A DNA stretch of 64,000 nucleotides from assembly GCA_027491235.1 (NCBI GenBank), contig JAIXWO010000010.1, positions 1 to 64,000 on the forward strand, written 5' to 3'. The translations under genes and the position numbers were made by a program. Numbering within the stretch: the stretch's first letter is position 1; each line of letters opens with the position of its first letter. Below, piece after piece: positions 27,829-35,761 of the stretch. Below the pieces are notes generated by a model. It did no database searches. It was given only the letters and a program-made list of their open reading frames with translations, and was not told where the DNA came from. Source of the DNA: Sphingomonadales bacterium. Lineage in GTDB: Bacteria > Pseudomonadota > Alphaproteobacteria > Sphingomonadales > Sphingomonadaceae.

Positions 27829-28928
27829 CGCTGCACGGTCCTATAAGTGCCACCCTGACTTGCGGCTGAACTGAGCAACAAGCGGACAAGGTCTCCCTGA
27901 CGGTTGATGCCCGTCTTGGCAAAGACAGCCTGGAGCTGGGATCGCGCTGTGTTGCGGCTGACGCCGAGAGCGACAGCCGCCTCGTCGAGCCCTTCGCCGT
28001 CCGCCAGCCGGGTGGCCAGTCGCGCTTCCGCAGGGCTCAGGCCAAAGAGGCGTTCCAAATCTACAACCGAGAGCATCGCGGGTAAGGCAGGGTCACGCAG
28101 CACGATCACCGCCGTCCGCTTGAGCGGCGCGCTGACGGGGCCAAAAGGTGGGCCCGGACGGATGATAAGCGTCAGGGGCTGGGCCCGATCCGGATCGGGA
28201 AGCGCAACCGGCACGTAACAGTCCGGGTCTGTGACGGTCGATTGTAGACGGGCCATTTCGGCAATGGCATCCTGCAACTGGCGCGTGGCCTGTGTCGTTC
28301 TCGCGCAGAGATAGCCATCGCGCAAGAAGAGCGGCCCATCCCCCGACATGAGGTCTTGGGCGACAGCATTGGCACTCAGGATATGGCTATTGGCCTCCAC
28401 CAGCAGCGTGCCAGTGCCACTCGATTCAATGACATACTCCGCCACCCGCCGCTTGCGTTCGGCATCGCCGAGCAGTTCGTAGAGCGGGAGCACACGCCCG
28501 AGCATGGTGGACAGGCGGCGAAGCAGCCCGATTGCAACTCTGGGCTCAAACAGCCCGCCCTGAACGATCAGCCAGATGCTGCGCCTTTCCGGCAGCGCAA
28601 CCCGCAGCGCGCATGCCTGCCCCATTTCCGTCTCAACGGCAGAGGCTTCATGAAAGGGGAGGGCACGTAGCGCAGCCAAGGGCAATCCCGCCGCGATCCG
28701 CGCCGCATCTGCCGGATCGGGGGCAACGATTGCATTCATGTCAGATGTTAGGCTTGACCCTTCAACCACCAGAAACGCCTCGTGCGCGCCGCAGTGCCGC
28801 GCCAGTTCCGTAAGGAAGCGCGACCAGATGGGCCGGTCGGTCAAACCGTCGAAAAGAAGGTCTTCCAGCGCCCGCTGTGCTGCGGTGTCATTGAAACTTT
28901 CAACCGGAGCCGCCGTTTTCATCGTCAT
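27825..28928 (-). CDS. LuxR-family transcriptional regulator without receiver domain
   Basis: A 367-residue protein. The C-terminal 65 residues form a LuxR/GerE helix-turn-helix (FGLSPAEARLATRLADGEGL, then AALGVSRNTARSQLQAVFAK). The N-terminal 250 residues contain no phosphoacceptor receiver and no AHL-binding signature. They have PAS-like character (RKRRVAEYVIESSGTGTLLV, NSHILSANAVAQDLM), so a ligand-sensing domain is likely. It converges on the dioxygenase-deacylase pair and is the obvious candidate regulator. An in-frame ATG at 28922 is an alternative start. Confidence 0.82.
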   Translation of the reverse strand: MTMKTAAPVESFNDTAAQRALEDLLFDGLTDRPIWSRFLTELARHCGAHEAFLVVEGSSLTSDMNAIVAPDPADAARIAAGLPLAALRALPFHEASAVETEMGQACALRVALPERRSIWLIVQGGLFEPRVAIGLLRRLSTMLGRVLPLYELLGDAERKRRVAEYVIESSGTGTLLVEANSHILSANAVAQDLMSGDGPLFLRDGYLCARTTQATRQLQDAIAEMARLQSTVTDPDCYVPVALPDPDRAQPLTLIIRPGPPFGPVSAPLKRTAVIVLRDPALPAMLSVVDLERLFGLSPAEARLATRLADGEGLDEAAVALGVSRNTARSQLQAVFAKTGINRQGDLVRLLLSSAASQGGTYRTVQR

Positions 28929-28962
28929 GCCGCCAGACTAGGCGTTGACGCGACGTCGCACA

Positions 28963-29090
28963 ACGCTGGAACAGGCCATTGCCTGTCTCGACGAAGACGA
29001 ACTCGTCAAAGTGACGCCCAAGAGCATTGGTCTGCGCGCGGCCTAAGCCAAAGACATTGGAAGAAGGGTGCCCAGCCGGCGCACCATTTT
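28963..29090 (+). pseudogene. Degenerate duplicate of the typA 3' end and its terminator
   Basis: Bases 28963-29037 match typA 24961-25035 with 7 differences in 75. A 48-base (16-codon) in-frame deletion follows, and then 29038-29090 matches the last codons, the stop, the sequence GCCAAAGACATTGGAAGA and the terminator hairpin with a few changes. Translated, it reads TLEQAIACLDEDELVKVTPK then SIGLRAA and stop. It lacks a start and the rest of the gene. The intervening 3.8 kb carries the dioxygenase, deacylase and luxR-type genes, so this copy marks the far border of an inserted or recombined segment. Confidence 0.85.
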
Positions 29091-29117
29091 CTGGCCGACC
29101 TTTGGTCCGGTCTCAGT

Positions 29118-29131
29118 TAACCACGTGGTTA
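29118..29131. promoter_or_regulatory. 14-bp perfect palindrome upstream of the GNAT gene
   Basis: TAACCACGTGGTTA is a perfect palindrome about 88 bases before the ATG at 29219. A second palindrome, CCTTGGCCAAGG, follows at 29148-29159. Either could be an operator. No matching regulator is adjacent except the LuxR-type gene on the other side of the typA scar. Confidence 0.35.
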
Positions 29132-29218
29132 CACTGTGACACTATCACCTTGGCCAAGGCCCTTGCCGATCCGCGCAGGGAGACAGGGCGAAATCGCCTT
29201 TGGTGCAGAAGGTGAGCA

Positions 29219-30334
29219 ATGTACGAAGGCAGGATTGCAACAGGTGATCTAACGGTCACCGTAATACATGGCTTCCCGTCAGAGATTGACGCGCTGGCCG
29301 CGCGCAACCTTTCAGGCCATGCCTTTCTCCGCGCGGCGTGGTTTCAGGCTGGCGCGCAGCAGGATGCGGGCCGGACCTTGCTCATTCAGCGCGGCAACGG
29401 CGTCAGCCGGGCGGTGATCGCTGCCATACCCACGACAGCCTTTGGTCCGGCGATGATGCGGGCACGCAAGGTATCAGGCGCATACTGGCCGTTCCGAAGC
29501 GCGCTGATTGCGCCGGATTGCAATGCCCATGAGCTGGCACAGGGCTTGAAACACACCGCTGCACGCAGCCTTGGTCCGGTTTGGCGGCTCGGCCCGGTAC
29601 CAGTGGAGGATCCAGCAACGACGCTGTTGATCAGTGCTGCGCGGCTGGACGGCTGGACGGTGCTCGGCCGCGAGGCTGGCACCAGCTGGTTGATCGACCT
29701 TGATGCCGCACGCGCCGAAGGCTGGCCACGTCCGTCCACCGCCAAACGGCTGGACCGTGCCGAGCGCCGGCTTACAAAGCTTGGCCAGGTCCAATGGCGC
29801 CATGTCCGCGGCGCTTCTTGGAATGATCGCGTGCTCGAACAGCTCGGCGCGGTCGAAGCCGACAGCTGGATCGCCGATGAAACCGATGGCAGCGGCGCCA
29901 AGTTCATGACGCCGGAGCAACGCGGCCAATGGCGCCGCGCGCTGGCTGATCCGGTGCTGGCCGAAATGCTGTGCGCCACGATCCTTACGATCGACGACCG
30001 CCCTGTCGCGTTCAGTTTCGATCTGGATGACGGTCCAGTGCAATATGGCATTGCCGGGAGCTACGTCAGCAGGCTTGCCCGCCATGATGTTGGCAAGCTG
30101 GCCAATTACCGGGCGATGACCGATGCCATTGCGGATGGCCAACAGCTGATGGACATGGGTGCTGGCGACAGCGGCTACAAGCGCGCCATGGGCGCCTATC
30201 CCGGATATCGAATGTCCGATCTGCTATTTGTGCGCAGCCGCACCGCTGCCCGGTTGCTGTCTGGTATCTGGGGCCGAGAAATTGGGCTGGAGGATCGCTT
30301 CTCTGTGTCGCAGGCGGCGCATTTCCATGACTAA
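29219..30334 (+). CDS. FemAB-like GNAT-fold acyltransferase
   Basis: A 371-residue protein with the twin-GNAT layout of the CelD/BcsL (Acetyltransf_6) group. N-terminal half: SGHAFLRAAWFQAGAQQDAG, with RTLLIQRGNGVSRAVIAAIP as a typical strand pair. C-terminal half: LCATILTIDDRPVAFSFDLD, then YVSRLARHDVGKLANYRAM and the ending MDMGAGDSGYKRAMGAYPGY. Such proteins transfer acyl or aminoacyl groups in polysaccharide or envelope biosynthesis. The next gene, a flippase, overlaps its end by eight bases, which supports a role in exopolysaccharide or glycolipid decoration. Confidence 0.78.
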   Translation: MYEGRIATGDLTVTVIHGFPSEIDALAARNLSGHAFLRAAWFQAGAQQDAGRTLLIQRGNGVSRAVIAAIPTTAFGPAMMRARKVSGAYWPFRSALIAPDCNAHELAQGLKHTAARSLGPVWRLGPVPVEDPATTLLISAARLDGWTVLGREAGTSWLIDLDAARAEGWPRPSTAKRLDRAERRLTKLGQVQWRHVRGASWNDRVLEQLGAVEADSWIADETDGSGAKFMTPEQRGQWRRALADPVLAEMLCATILTIDDRPVAFSFDLDDGPVQYGIAGSYVSRLARHDVGKLANYRAMTDAIADGQQLMDMGAGDSGYKRAMGAYPGYRMSDLLFVRSRTAARLLSGIWGREIGLEDRFSVSQAAHFHD

Positions 30335-31826
30335 AGTTGTCACACCAACCCTTGCCGCGCAGGTGCGGCTGGCCGTGATCTGGCGCTCCGGAAGCCAGAT
30401 CGGGACGCAGATCGTATCGTGGTGTTCAACGCTGATCGTCATCCGCCTGCTCTCCCCGCATGACTACGGGCTTTTTGCCATGGCACAGGTGATGCTTGTG
30501 CTGCTCAACACCATGAACGGCTATGGCCTCGCCAGCGCGCTGATCCGCGAGAACGAAGTCGGTGAGGAACGCCTCCGGCAGACGCTGGGGATGCTGTTGC
30601 TGCTCAATTGCACGCTGGGGCTGGCTCAGTTTCTGGCCGCCCCTCTGGTGGCGCTGTGGTTCAACGAGCCGCTGGTGGCCGACATGCTGCGCGTACAATC
30701 GCTGCTTTATCTGGCAATCCCGTTCTGCGCCTTGCCGCATGCGATCCTCAGCCGCCGAATGGATTTTCGGCGGCCGGCACAAGTGCGTCTGGTCGCTGCG
30801 ATTATGGGCGCTGGCACAGCGCTAATCGGGGCCCTGACAGGTTGGGGTGTATGGACGCTTGTGTGGGCGCCGATGGTGATGCTGGCAACCGAGGCGATCG
30901 GCATGACTTGGGCTGCCCGTGCGCCGACCCGCCCTAGCTTCCGCTTTGCCGGCGCAGGCCATATCGCCGGATTTGGTGGGCTGATGACGTTAACCCAGCT
31001 GTTCTGGTTCGTGCAGAGCCAGGCCGATATCATGATCGCCGGGCGCGTGCTCGATACCCACACCCTGGGGGTCTACACCACTGGGCTGTTTCTGGCGCAG
31101 CTGCTGGCCTCCAAATTTGTACCGCCCATCAACGAGGTCGCCTATGCCGCTTACGCCCGGCAACAGAATGTCGGCGCCGGACCTCTGCTGGCGACGATCC
31201 GCTTGGTGATGCTGGTCGCGCTGCCTGCTTATGCCGGAATAGCGGCGGTTGCACACCCTCTGGTGGCGGTCCTGCTGGGGGATAAATGGGGGGGCGTTGC
31301 ACCGCTGCTGCCGATCCTTGCGATCGCGATGAGCATGATGACGCTGCAGATCCTGTTTGCGCCTGCCACCAATGCGCGCGGCGTGCCGGGTGTGGCGCTG
31401 AAGAATGCGATGCTGGGCAGCGTGATCATGCCAGCGGCTTTCCTGATCGGCTCACTCTGGGGCCTTGATGGCTTTGCGTGGGGCTGGGTTGGCGGAATGG
31501 CGGTACTGACCTCAGCGACCGTTATCTTGTCAGGGCGGGTGGTTGGCCTGCGGATGAGCGCGCTGTGCCGCGCCATTGCACCGCCGCTTGTGGCCTCGCT
31601 GGTGATGGCCGCACTGATTGCCTTAACGTTGATGCATTTACCTGCAGATTTGCCGCCGCTGGCGACGTTGGCGATCGTCGTGACATTGGGGGTGGTGCTT
31701 TATGCCGGCCTTCTCAATTTGATCGCACCATCGCGGCTGAAAGAGGCACTAGAATTCGCCCGTAACCGTGGTGCAGCTGATACACCCCCAACCACTGTGA
31801 TCCCTGCAAAGACAGTGAATGAGTGA
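30327..31826 (+). CDS. Polysaccharide/lipid-linked oligosaccharide flippase (Wzx-like)
   Basis: A 499-residue integral membrane protein with 12-14 helices. The N-terminus (QVRLAVIWRSGSQIGTQIVS, then the RLLSPHDYGLFAMAQVM element) is characteristic of the polysaccharide-transport MOP-family group (WzxC/RfbX-like). The start at 30327 lies inside the previous gene and gives this consensus; the longer frame from 30159 merely reads the upstream gene in another phase. It probably flips an undecaprenyl-linked glycan. No glycosyltransferases are adjacent, so the rest of the pathway must be elsewhere. Confidence 0.85.
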   Translation: MTKVVTPTLAAQVRLAVIWRSGSQIGTQIVSWCSTLIVIRLLSPHDYGLFAMAQVMLVLLNTMNGYGLASALIRENEVGEERLRQTLGMLLLLNCTLGLAQFLAAPLVALWFNEPLVADMLRVQSLLYLAIPFCALPHAILSRRMDFRRPAQVRLVAAIMGAGTALIGALTGWGVWTLVWAPMVMLATEAIGMTWAARAPTRPSFRFAGAGHIAGFGGLMTLTQLFWFVQSQADIMIAGRVLDTHTLGVYTTGLFLAQLLASKFVPPINEVAYAAYARQQNVGAGPLLATIRLVMLVALPAYAGIAAVAHPLVAVLLGDKWGGVAPLLPILAIAMSMMTLQILFAPATNARGVPGVALKNAMLGSVIMPAAFLIGSLWGLDGFAWGWVGGMAVLTSATVILSGRVVGLRMSALCRAIAPPLVASLVMAALIALTLMHLPADLPPLATLAIVVTLGVVLYAGLLNLIAPSRLKEALEFARNRGAADTPPTTVIPAKTVNE

Positions 31827-31953
31827 TATGCACAACGCCGCGTCTCCCCAAACCTTTCTGCTCGACCCTCAGTCACCCTTCAGCGACAGAGCGCGCGGCA
31901 GATTATCGCCAGCGCACTGGTAAATCGCGCCGTGCGACCATAGATTAAAACTT

Positions 31954-32769
31954 ATGCGCCTCCCCACTTACTTCATCAGCCATGGCGGCGGACCTTGGCC
32001 CTATCTTGATGGTCCGTTCCGCCAAGCCTTTGACGTTTTGGAACAGTCGCTTATCGCGATCCGCAAGGAATTGCGGGAGGCTCCACGTGCTATCCTGATG
32101 GTGTCGAGTCACTGGGAGGAGCGCGGCTTTGCTGTCTCTTCGGGCGCCGCGCCGGGCATGGTCTATGACTATTCCGGCTTTCCCGAACATACATATCACA
32201 TCCGTTATGCCGCCCCCGGTGCGCCGGATGTGGCCGCACGGGTAAAAGAATTGCTGGATGCAGGCGGCCTTGGTGCGCGGCTCGATCCCGAACGCGGTTA
32301 TGACCATGGCACGTTCAGCATCATGAAGCCGATGTACCCTGAAGAGGCCATGCCCATCGTCCAGCTGTCTATCGACCCCGGCTATGATCCTGAACTGCAT
32401 CTGCAGTTGGGCCGCCTTCTGGCGCCGTTGCGTGATGAGGGCGTGCTCATCATCGGCAGCGGGCTGTCCTATCACAATCTTGCCGAACTGCGCGGCGGTG
32501 GGCGGGCCGTGGAGGCCTCACGCGCGTTTGACGCTTGGCTGCAGGAAACAGTGGTTGGGTCCACACCGGAAGATCGCACGGCCGGCCTGATCGCATGGGA
32601 GCAAGCCCCCATGGCGCGCGCCGCCCATCCGCGGGAAGACCACCTTATTCCGCTCATGACCGTCGTCGGAGCAGCCGAGGAGGACACGGCGGCAACTGTT
32701 TATCACCAGTCCGACCTTTTCGGTGGCGTGACCGCCTCCAGCTTCCGCCTCGGCGTGCTGCCGCAGTAA
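31954..32769 (+). CDS. LigB/DODA-type extradiol ring-cleavage dioxygenase family protein
   Basis: A 271-residue member of the class III extradiol (LigB) family, closest in form to 4,5-DOPA dioxygenase (YgiD/DODA). Metal ligands are suggested by His10 (TYFISHGGGPW), the His in MVSSHWEERG, and the C-terminal HPREDHLIPLMTVVGAA. PMYPEEAMPIVQLSID and IIGSGLSYHNL are further family motifs. These enzymes open catecholic rings; the true substrate of bacterial DODA-like proteins is often unknown. It stands 75 bases before the TetR gene and its promoter, so it is not obviously in that operon. Confidence 0.87.
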   Translation: MRLPTYFISHGGGPWPYLDGPFRQAFDVLEQSLIAIRKELREAPRAILMVSSHWEERGFAVSSGAAPGMVYDYSGFPEHTYHIRYAAPGAPDVAARVKELLDAGGLGARLDPERGYDHGTFSIMKPMYPEEAMPIVQLSIDPGYDPELHLQLGRLLAPLRDEGVLIIGSGLSYHNLAELRGGGRAVEASRAFDAWLQETVVGSTPEDRTAGLIAWEQAPMARAAHPREDHLIPLMTVVGAAEEDTAATVYHQSDLFGGVTASSFRLGVLPQ

Positions 32770-32808
32770 AGTCACATAGCGCAGAGGGAAGCCCCAAAGG
32801 TCCCTCCG

Positions 32809-32843
32809 TTGACAAAGGCCCATAAATGACATAATGTCATTTT
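32809..32843 (+). promoter_or_regulatory. TetR-type operator overlapping a predicted leaderless promoter
   Basis: A perfect 19-bp palindrome, AAATGACAT-A-ATGTCATTT (32824-32842), ends two bases before the ATG of the TetR gene at 32844. A -35-like TTGACA (32809-32814) and a -10-like CATAAT (32830-32835) are 15 bases apart, so the start point would fall at or near the ATG. No Shine-Dalgarno sequence precedes the ATG. Together this suggests an autorepressed, leaderless transcript covering the TetR, FAD and C-C hydrolase genes. Promoter elements are inferred; the palindrome is directly visible. Confidence 0.72.
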
Positions 32844-33530
32844 ATGAAGAATGAGACTGAAATAAGAGAAGGCACAAAACGGGAGCGTACGCGCGACCGG
32901 TTGCTTGTCTCTGCCCAAACCCTATTGCTCGACAAAACGACGGCAGGCCTAGGCATTCGCCAGATCACAAGCCATTCAGGTTTGGTTCATACAAGCTTTT
33001 ACAACTATTATCCGGATATTCCAGCACTTTTGTCAGATCTCTCCGCATTATATGGCGCGACCCATTTGACGGCGATTGCAGGAATGGATCTCAACAATGC
33101 GCCACCAGGTGGCCGCCTAGCACGTATCACCCGGCTGACTATGCGCATTCTCGCCCAGAAACCCGAGTTTGGCCGCTTGGTTTTTGACGTGGGGCTTCCA
33201 GTCGATTTCCTCGAATCAAGACTGCGCCTGCAGCTGAAAAGTGATCTTGCCCGCGTTGTCGAAAGCGGTCTGTACAAGGTTGCGGATATCGATGTTGCAG
33301 TCTCCGTTGCTGCGGGTTCCGTCACTGGCATCGCGCTGGATATTCACCGCGGCCTGCTGTCCCCAGATAAAATTGACATCGCCACTGCCCAGATCCTTTT
33401 GAATCTTGGCATTGCACCGGCTTTGGCTGAAGTCGCGGCCAACGAACCCGTCACATTCCCACCCCCGCCAGTCTTTCCGATGCGCTGGCTTGCCCTGCCG
33501 GCTATGTTTCGGCCCGACGATCATCACTGA
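32844..33530 (+). CDS. TetR/AcrR family transcriptional regulator
   Basis: A 228-residue regulator. The N-terminal helix-turn-helix (RERTRDRLLVSAQTLLLDKT, then GIRQITSHSGLVHTSFYNYY) is the TetR DNA-binding domain. The remainder is an all-helical ligand-binding domain of the usual size, with a Pro-rich tail (NEPVTFPPPPVFPMRWLALP). The perfect 19-bp operator at its own start codon indicates autoregulation. Two catabolic genes follow in the same direction (gaps of 2 and -4 bases), so it probably controls them, released by their phenolic substrate. It plays the part that PhlF/PhlH regulators play near phlG in Pseudomonas, though I do not claim orthology. Confidence 0.87.
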   Translation: MKNETEIREGTKRERTRDRLLVSAQTLLLDKTTAGLGIRQITSHSGLVHTSFYNYYPDIPALLSDLSALYGATHLTAIAGMDLNNAPPGGRLARITRLTMRILAQKPEFGRLVFDVGLPVDFLESRLRLQLKSDLARVVESGLYKVADIDVAVSVAAGSVTGIALDIHRGLLSPDKIDIATAQILLNLGIAPALAEVAANEPVTFPPPPVFPMRWLALPAMFRPDDHH

Positions 33531-33532
33531 TC

Positions 33533-34876
33533 ATGAACCGGTCCACCGGAACAGGCCAGACCATCGGCCGGCAAGAGCCCCATTTTGAAGCAGCCCTGCT
33601 CGGCACCAGCTTCAACGCGCAAGACCCCGGCCGTCGACCTGACCTGATCGTGCAGGCAAATGACGTTGACGATGTCATCGCCGCCGTAAAGCGCGCGCGC
33701 GAGGAGGGCCTGAAAATCGGCATCTGCTCTGGCGGGCATAGCTGGGCGCAGAACCATATCCGTGATGGAGGCCTAATGCTCGATCTGTCGCGGCTGAACG
33801 GCATCGCGATAAATGAGGCGGACGGCACGGCGATGATCGGGCCGGGCTGTCTCGCCGGGGAGTTGAACGAAGCGCTGGCGAAACGCCGCCTCTTCTTCCC
33901 CGTGGCGCATGCTTACACCGTCGGCATGGGCGGGTTTCTTTTGCAAGGCGGCTTTGGCTGGAACAGCCGAACCAATGGCCTTGCCTGCCAGAACGTGATC
34001 GGCATCGATGTTGTGCTCGCCGATGGGACGCTCGTTCATGCCAATGAGCGTGAGAATAGCGAGCTTCTCTGGGCCGCGCGCGGCGCAGGGCCTGGCTTTT
34101 TCGGGGTCGTGGTGCGCTTTCATTTGAAGCTGCACCCGCGCCCCAAATTTGTCGGGCTAAAGCTTCAGGTCTTCCGCATCCGGCATCTGGAGGACGTCTT
34201 AGCTTGGGCGGACAAAGTCGGCCCCGATGTTTCTCCCGCCGTTGAATTTCAGATGGTGTTCAACCGCAAGGCGCTCGGCATCTTCTCGCACGGTCTTGAA
34301 GTGATGGCGCCGGTCCTGACCGACAGCTGGCGCGCGGCGCGGGACGCGGTGGCTTTCATCAACGAGAGCCCGCTGCGGTCCAAGGCCAGCCTGACGCTCC
34401 CGCTGATGCCGATATCACTCAACATGATGATGACGACGGGGGAAAAGACGCTCTTCCTGCCGAATACCCGCTGGACGGCGGACAGCATGTGGATGAACAA
34501 CCCCATTGACCCGCTGTTGCCCGCGCTCCGCCAGATCGCCGACAGCCAGCCCGCAGCCCCCAGCCACGCCTTGTGGCTCAATTGGAACCCGCCCGCATCG
34601 CGGCCGGACATGGCCTTCTCGCTCGAAGCGCGGACCTACCTTGCCCTTTATGGTGGCCTTCGCGGCAAGGCAGCCTCTCCCGCTGATGAAAGCTGGGCGA
34701 CTGACCATATGCGCGCATTGCAGGCGCACAGTGTCGGTATTCAGTTGGCCGACGAAAACCTCGGGCGCAGGCCCATGCCGTTCATGGCCCCGGACAATCT
34801 GGCGCGGCTCGACGCTTTGCGCGCGCGCTTTGATCCCGAAGGCCGATTCAATCCATATATGGGACGCCCCTCATGA
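33533..34876 (+). CDS. Covalent-FAD oxidoreductase (BBE/PCMH family)
   Basis: A 447-residue flavin oxidoreductase of the FAD-binding type 4 (PCMH) family with a berberine-bridge-type C-terminus (ARFDPEGRFNPYM). His69 in GICSGGHSWAQ is the expected 8-alpha-histidyl FAD attachment site. The position where bicovalent members have a Cys reads GGFGWNSRTNG without Cys, so single covalent attachment is likely. Such enzymes oxidise alcohols, sugars or phenolic side chains with O2 or other acceptors. It has no signal peptide and lies between the TetR regulator and a C-C hydrolase, which suggests a phenolic substrate. Confidence 0.85.
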   Translation: MNRSTGTGQTIGRQEPHFEAALLGTSFNAQDPGRRPDLIVQANDVDDVIAAVKRAREEGLKIGICSGGHSWAQNHIRDGGLMLDLSRLNGIAINEADGTAMIGPGCLAGELNEALAKRRLFFPVAHAYTVGMGGFLLQGGFGWNSRTNGLACQNVIGIDVVLADGTLVHANERENSELLWAARGAGPGFFGVVVRFHLKLHPRPKFVGLKLQVFRIRHLEDVLAWADKVGPDVSPAVEFQMVFNRKALGIFSHGLEVMAPVLTDSWRAARDAVAFINESPLRSKASLTLPLMPISLNMMMTTGEKTLFLPNTRWTADSMWMNNPIDPLLPALRQIADSQPAAPSHALWLNWNPPASRPDMAFSLEARTYLALYGGLRGKAASPADESWATDHMRALQAHSVGIQLADENLGRRPMPFMAPDNLARLDALRARFDPEGRFNPYMGRPS

Positions 34877-35709
34877 AAAGCAGCAAACCCATCGCCGGAC
34901 GCTATCTCGGCTACCGCGCGGCAGACCAAGCCCAGCCCTATGCCCGCTTCTTCAATCCAGAGCTTGCGCCGCTTTCCGCCCATGTCTGCGCGGCATTGGA
35001 CAGAGGTGGCGTGCCCGACATTTTGTTGCCGGGGATCGAGGGGGCAGCAGAGAACCTCTTTGGCGATGCCGCGGTGCTGGAAGACGGCTGGGTGCTCACC
35101 CAAGACGGCGGCATGCGTGTCAGCGTGCGCACAGTTATGCCCGGCGTCACGCCCGCGATGGTGGATTGGTGGTTCGGCTGGCACGGCGATGCGGCCGCCA
35201 AGTACAAACTTTGGCACCCACAGGCGCATGTCCACGCCGGATGGCGGGAAACGCCCCCTGCCGGCACCAGCGGCCGCGCGCTCTATGTCGGGCAAACCTC
35301 CATCGTCGACGAATATATCGGCAGCGATCTGATCCGCGGCGCGATCAGCTTTGTGCCGCCTGCCAGCTTTGGCTTTACCGACCCGCGACTGGACGATGAC
35401 CAACAGGCGACCATCGTCTGTGCGCGTCTCGGCTTAGGGGATGCGCCGATCAACATTGGCTATCTCGCCCACCATGTCCGCGCCGTTCCGGGCGGCAGCG
35501 AAATGCGGTCGCGCTTCTGGATGGGCGGAGCCCATGTGGCCGGGCGCAACCTCATCGGCAGCTTGGCGGCCGCCGTCGCCAAGCGGGTGCTGCGCCTGAC
35601 GGAGAGCGACGCACGCGCCCTGCTCGTCCATTGCGGGCAAGAGATGCCGCATCTGGCCGCGTTCCTGCCCGCGCTCTACGCAGAGTTCGGGAACAAGCCG
35701 CAGTCCTGA
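34873..35709 (+). CDS. DAPG hydrolase (PhlG) family C-C hydrolase
   Basis: A 278-residue protein of the 2,4-diacetylphloroglucinol/phloretin hydrolase family. The diagnostic segment is DWWFGWHGDAAAKYKLWHPQ followed by AHVHAGW. PhlG binds Zn through two His and two Glu; plausible ligands here are the His in the WHPQAH region, Glu in SIVDEYIG, and the pair in LLVHCGQEM (HxxxE). PhlG-family enzymes cut a C-C bond between an aromatic ring and an acyl group. The gene overlaps the FAD oxidoreductase by four bases (ATGA), so the two probably act in sequence. The exact substrate is unknown. Confidence 0.82.
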   Translation: MKSSKPIAGRYLGYRAADQAQPYARFFNPELAPLSAHVCAALDRGGVPDILLPGIEGAAENLFGDAAVLEDGWVLTQDGGMRVSVRTVMPGVTPAMVDWWFGWHGDAAAKYKLWHPQAHVHAGWRETPPAGTSGRALYVGQTSIVDEYIGSDLIRGAISFVPPASFGFTDPRLDDDQQATIVCARLGLGDAPINIGYLAHHVRAVPGGSEMRSRFWMGGAHVAGRNLIGSLAAAVAKRVLRLTESDARALLVHCGQEMPHLAAFLPALYAEFGNKPQS

Positions 35710-35761
35710 CCTCAACGCACGACCGGGTTCGATTTTTCTCACAGCCCCGCTATGGGGAGGC

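Noticed and set aside
28963..29046. The typA-like frame as a small functional gene
   Set aside because: It has no start codon in context and matches only the last codons of typA with a 16-codon deletion; a remnant explains it better.
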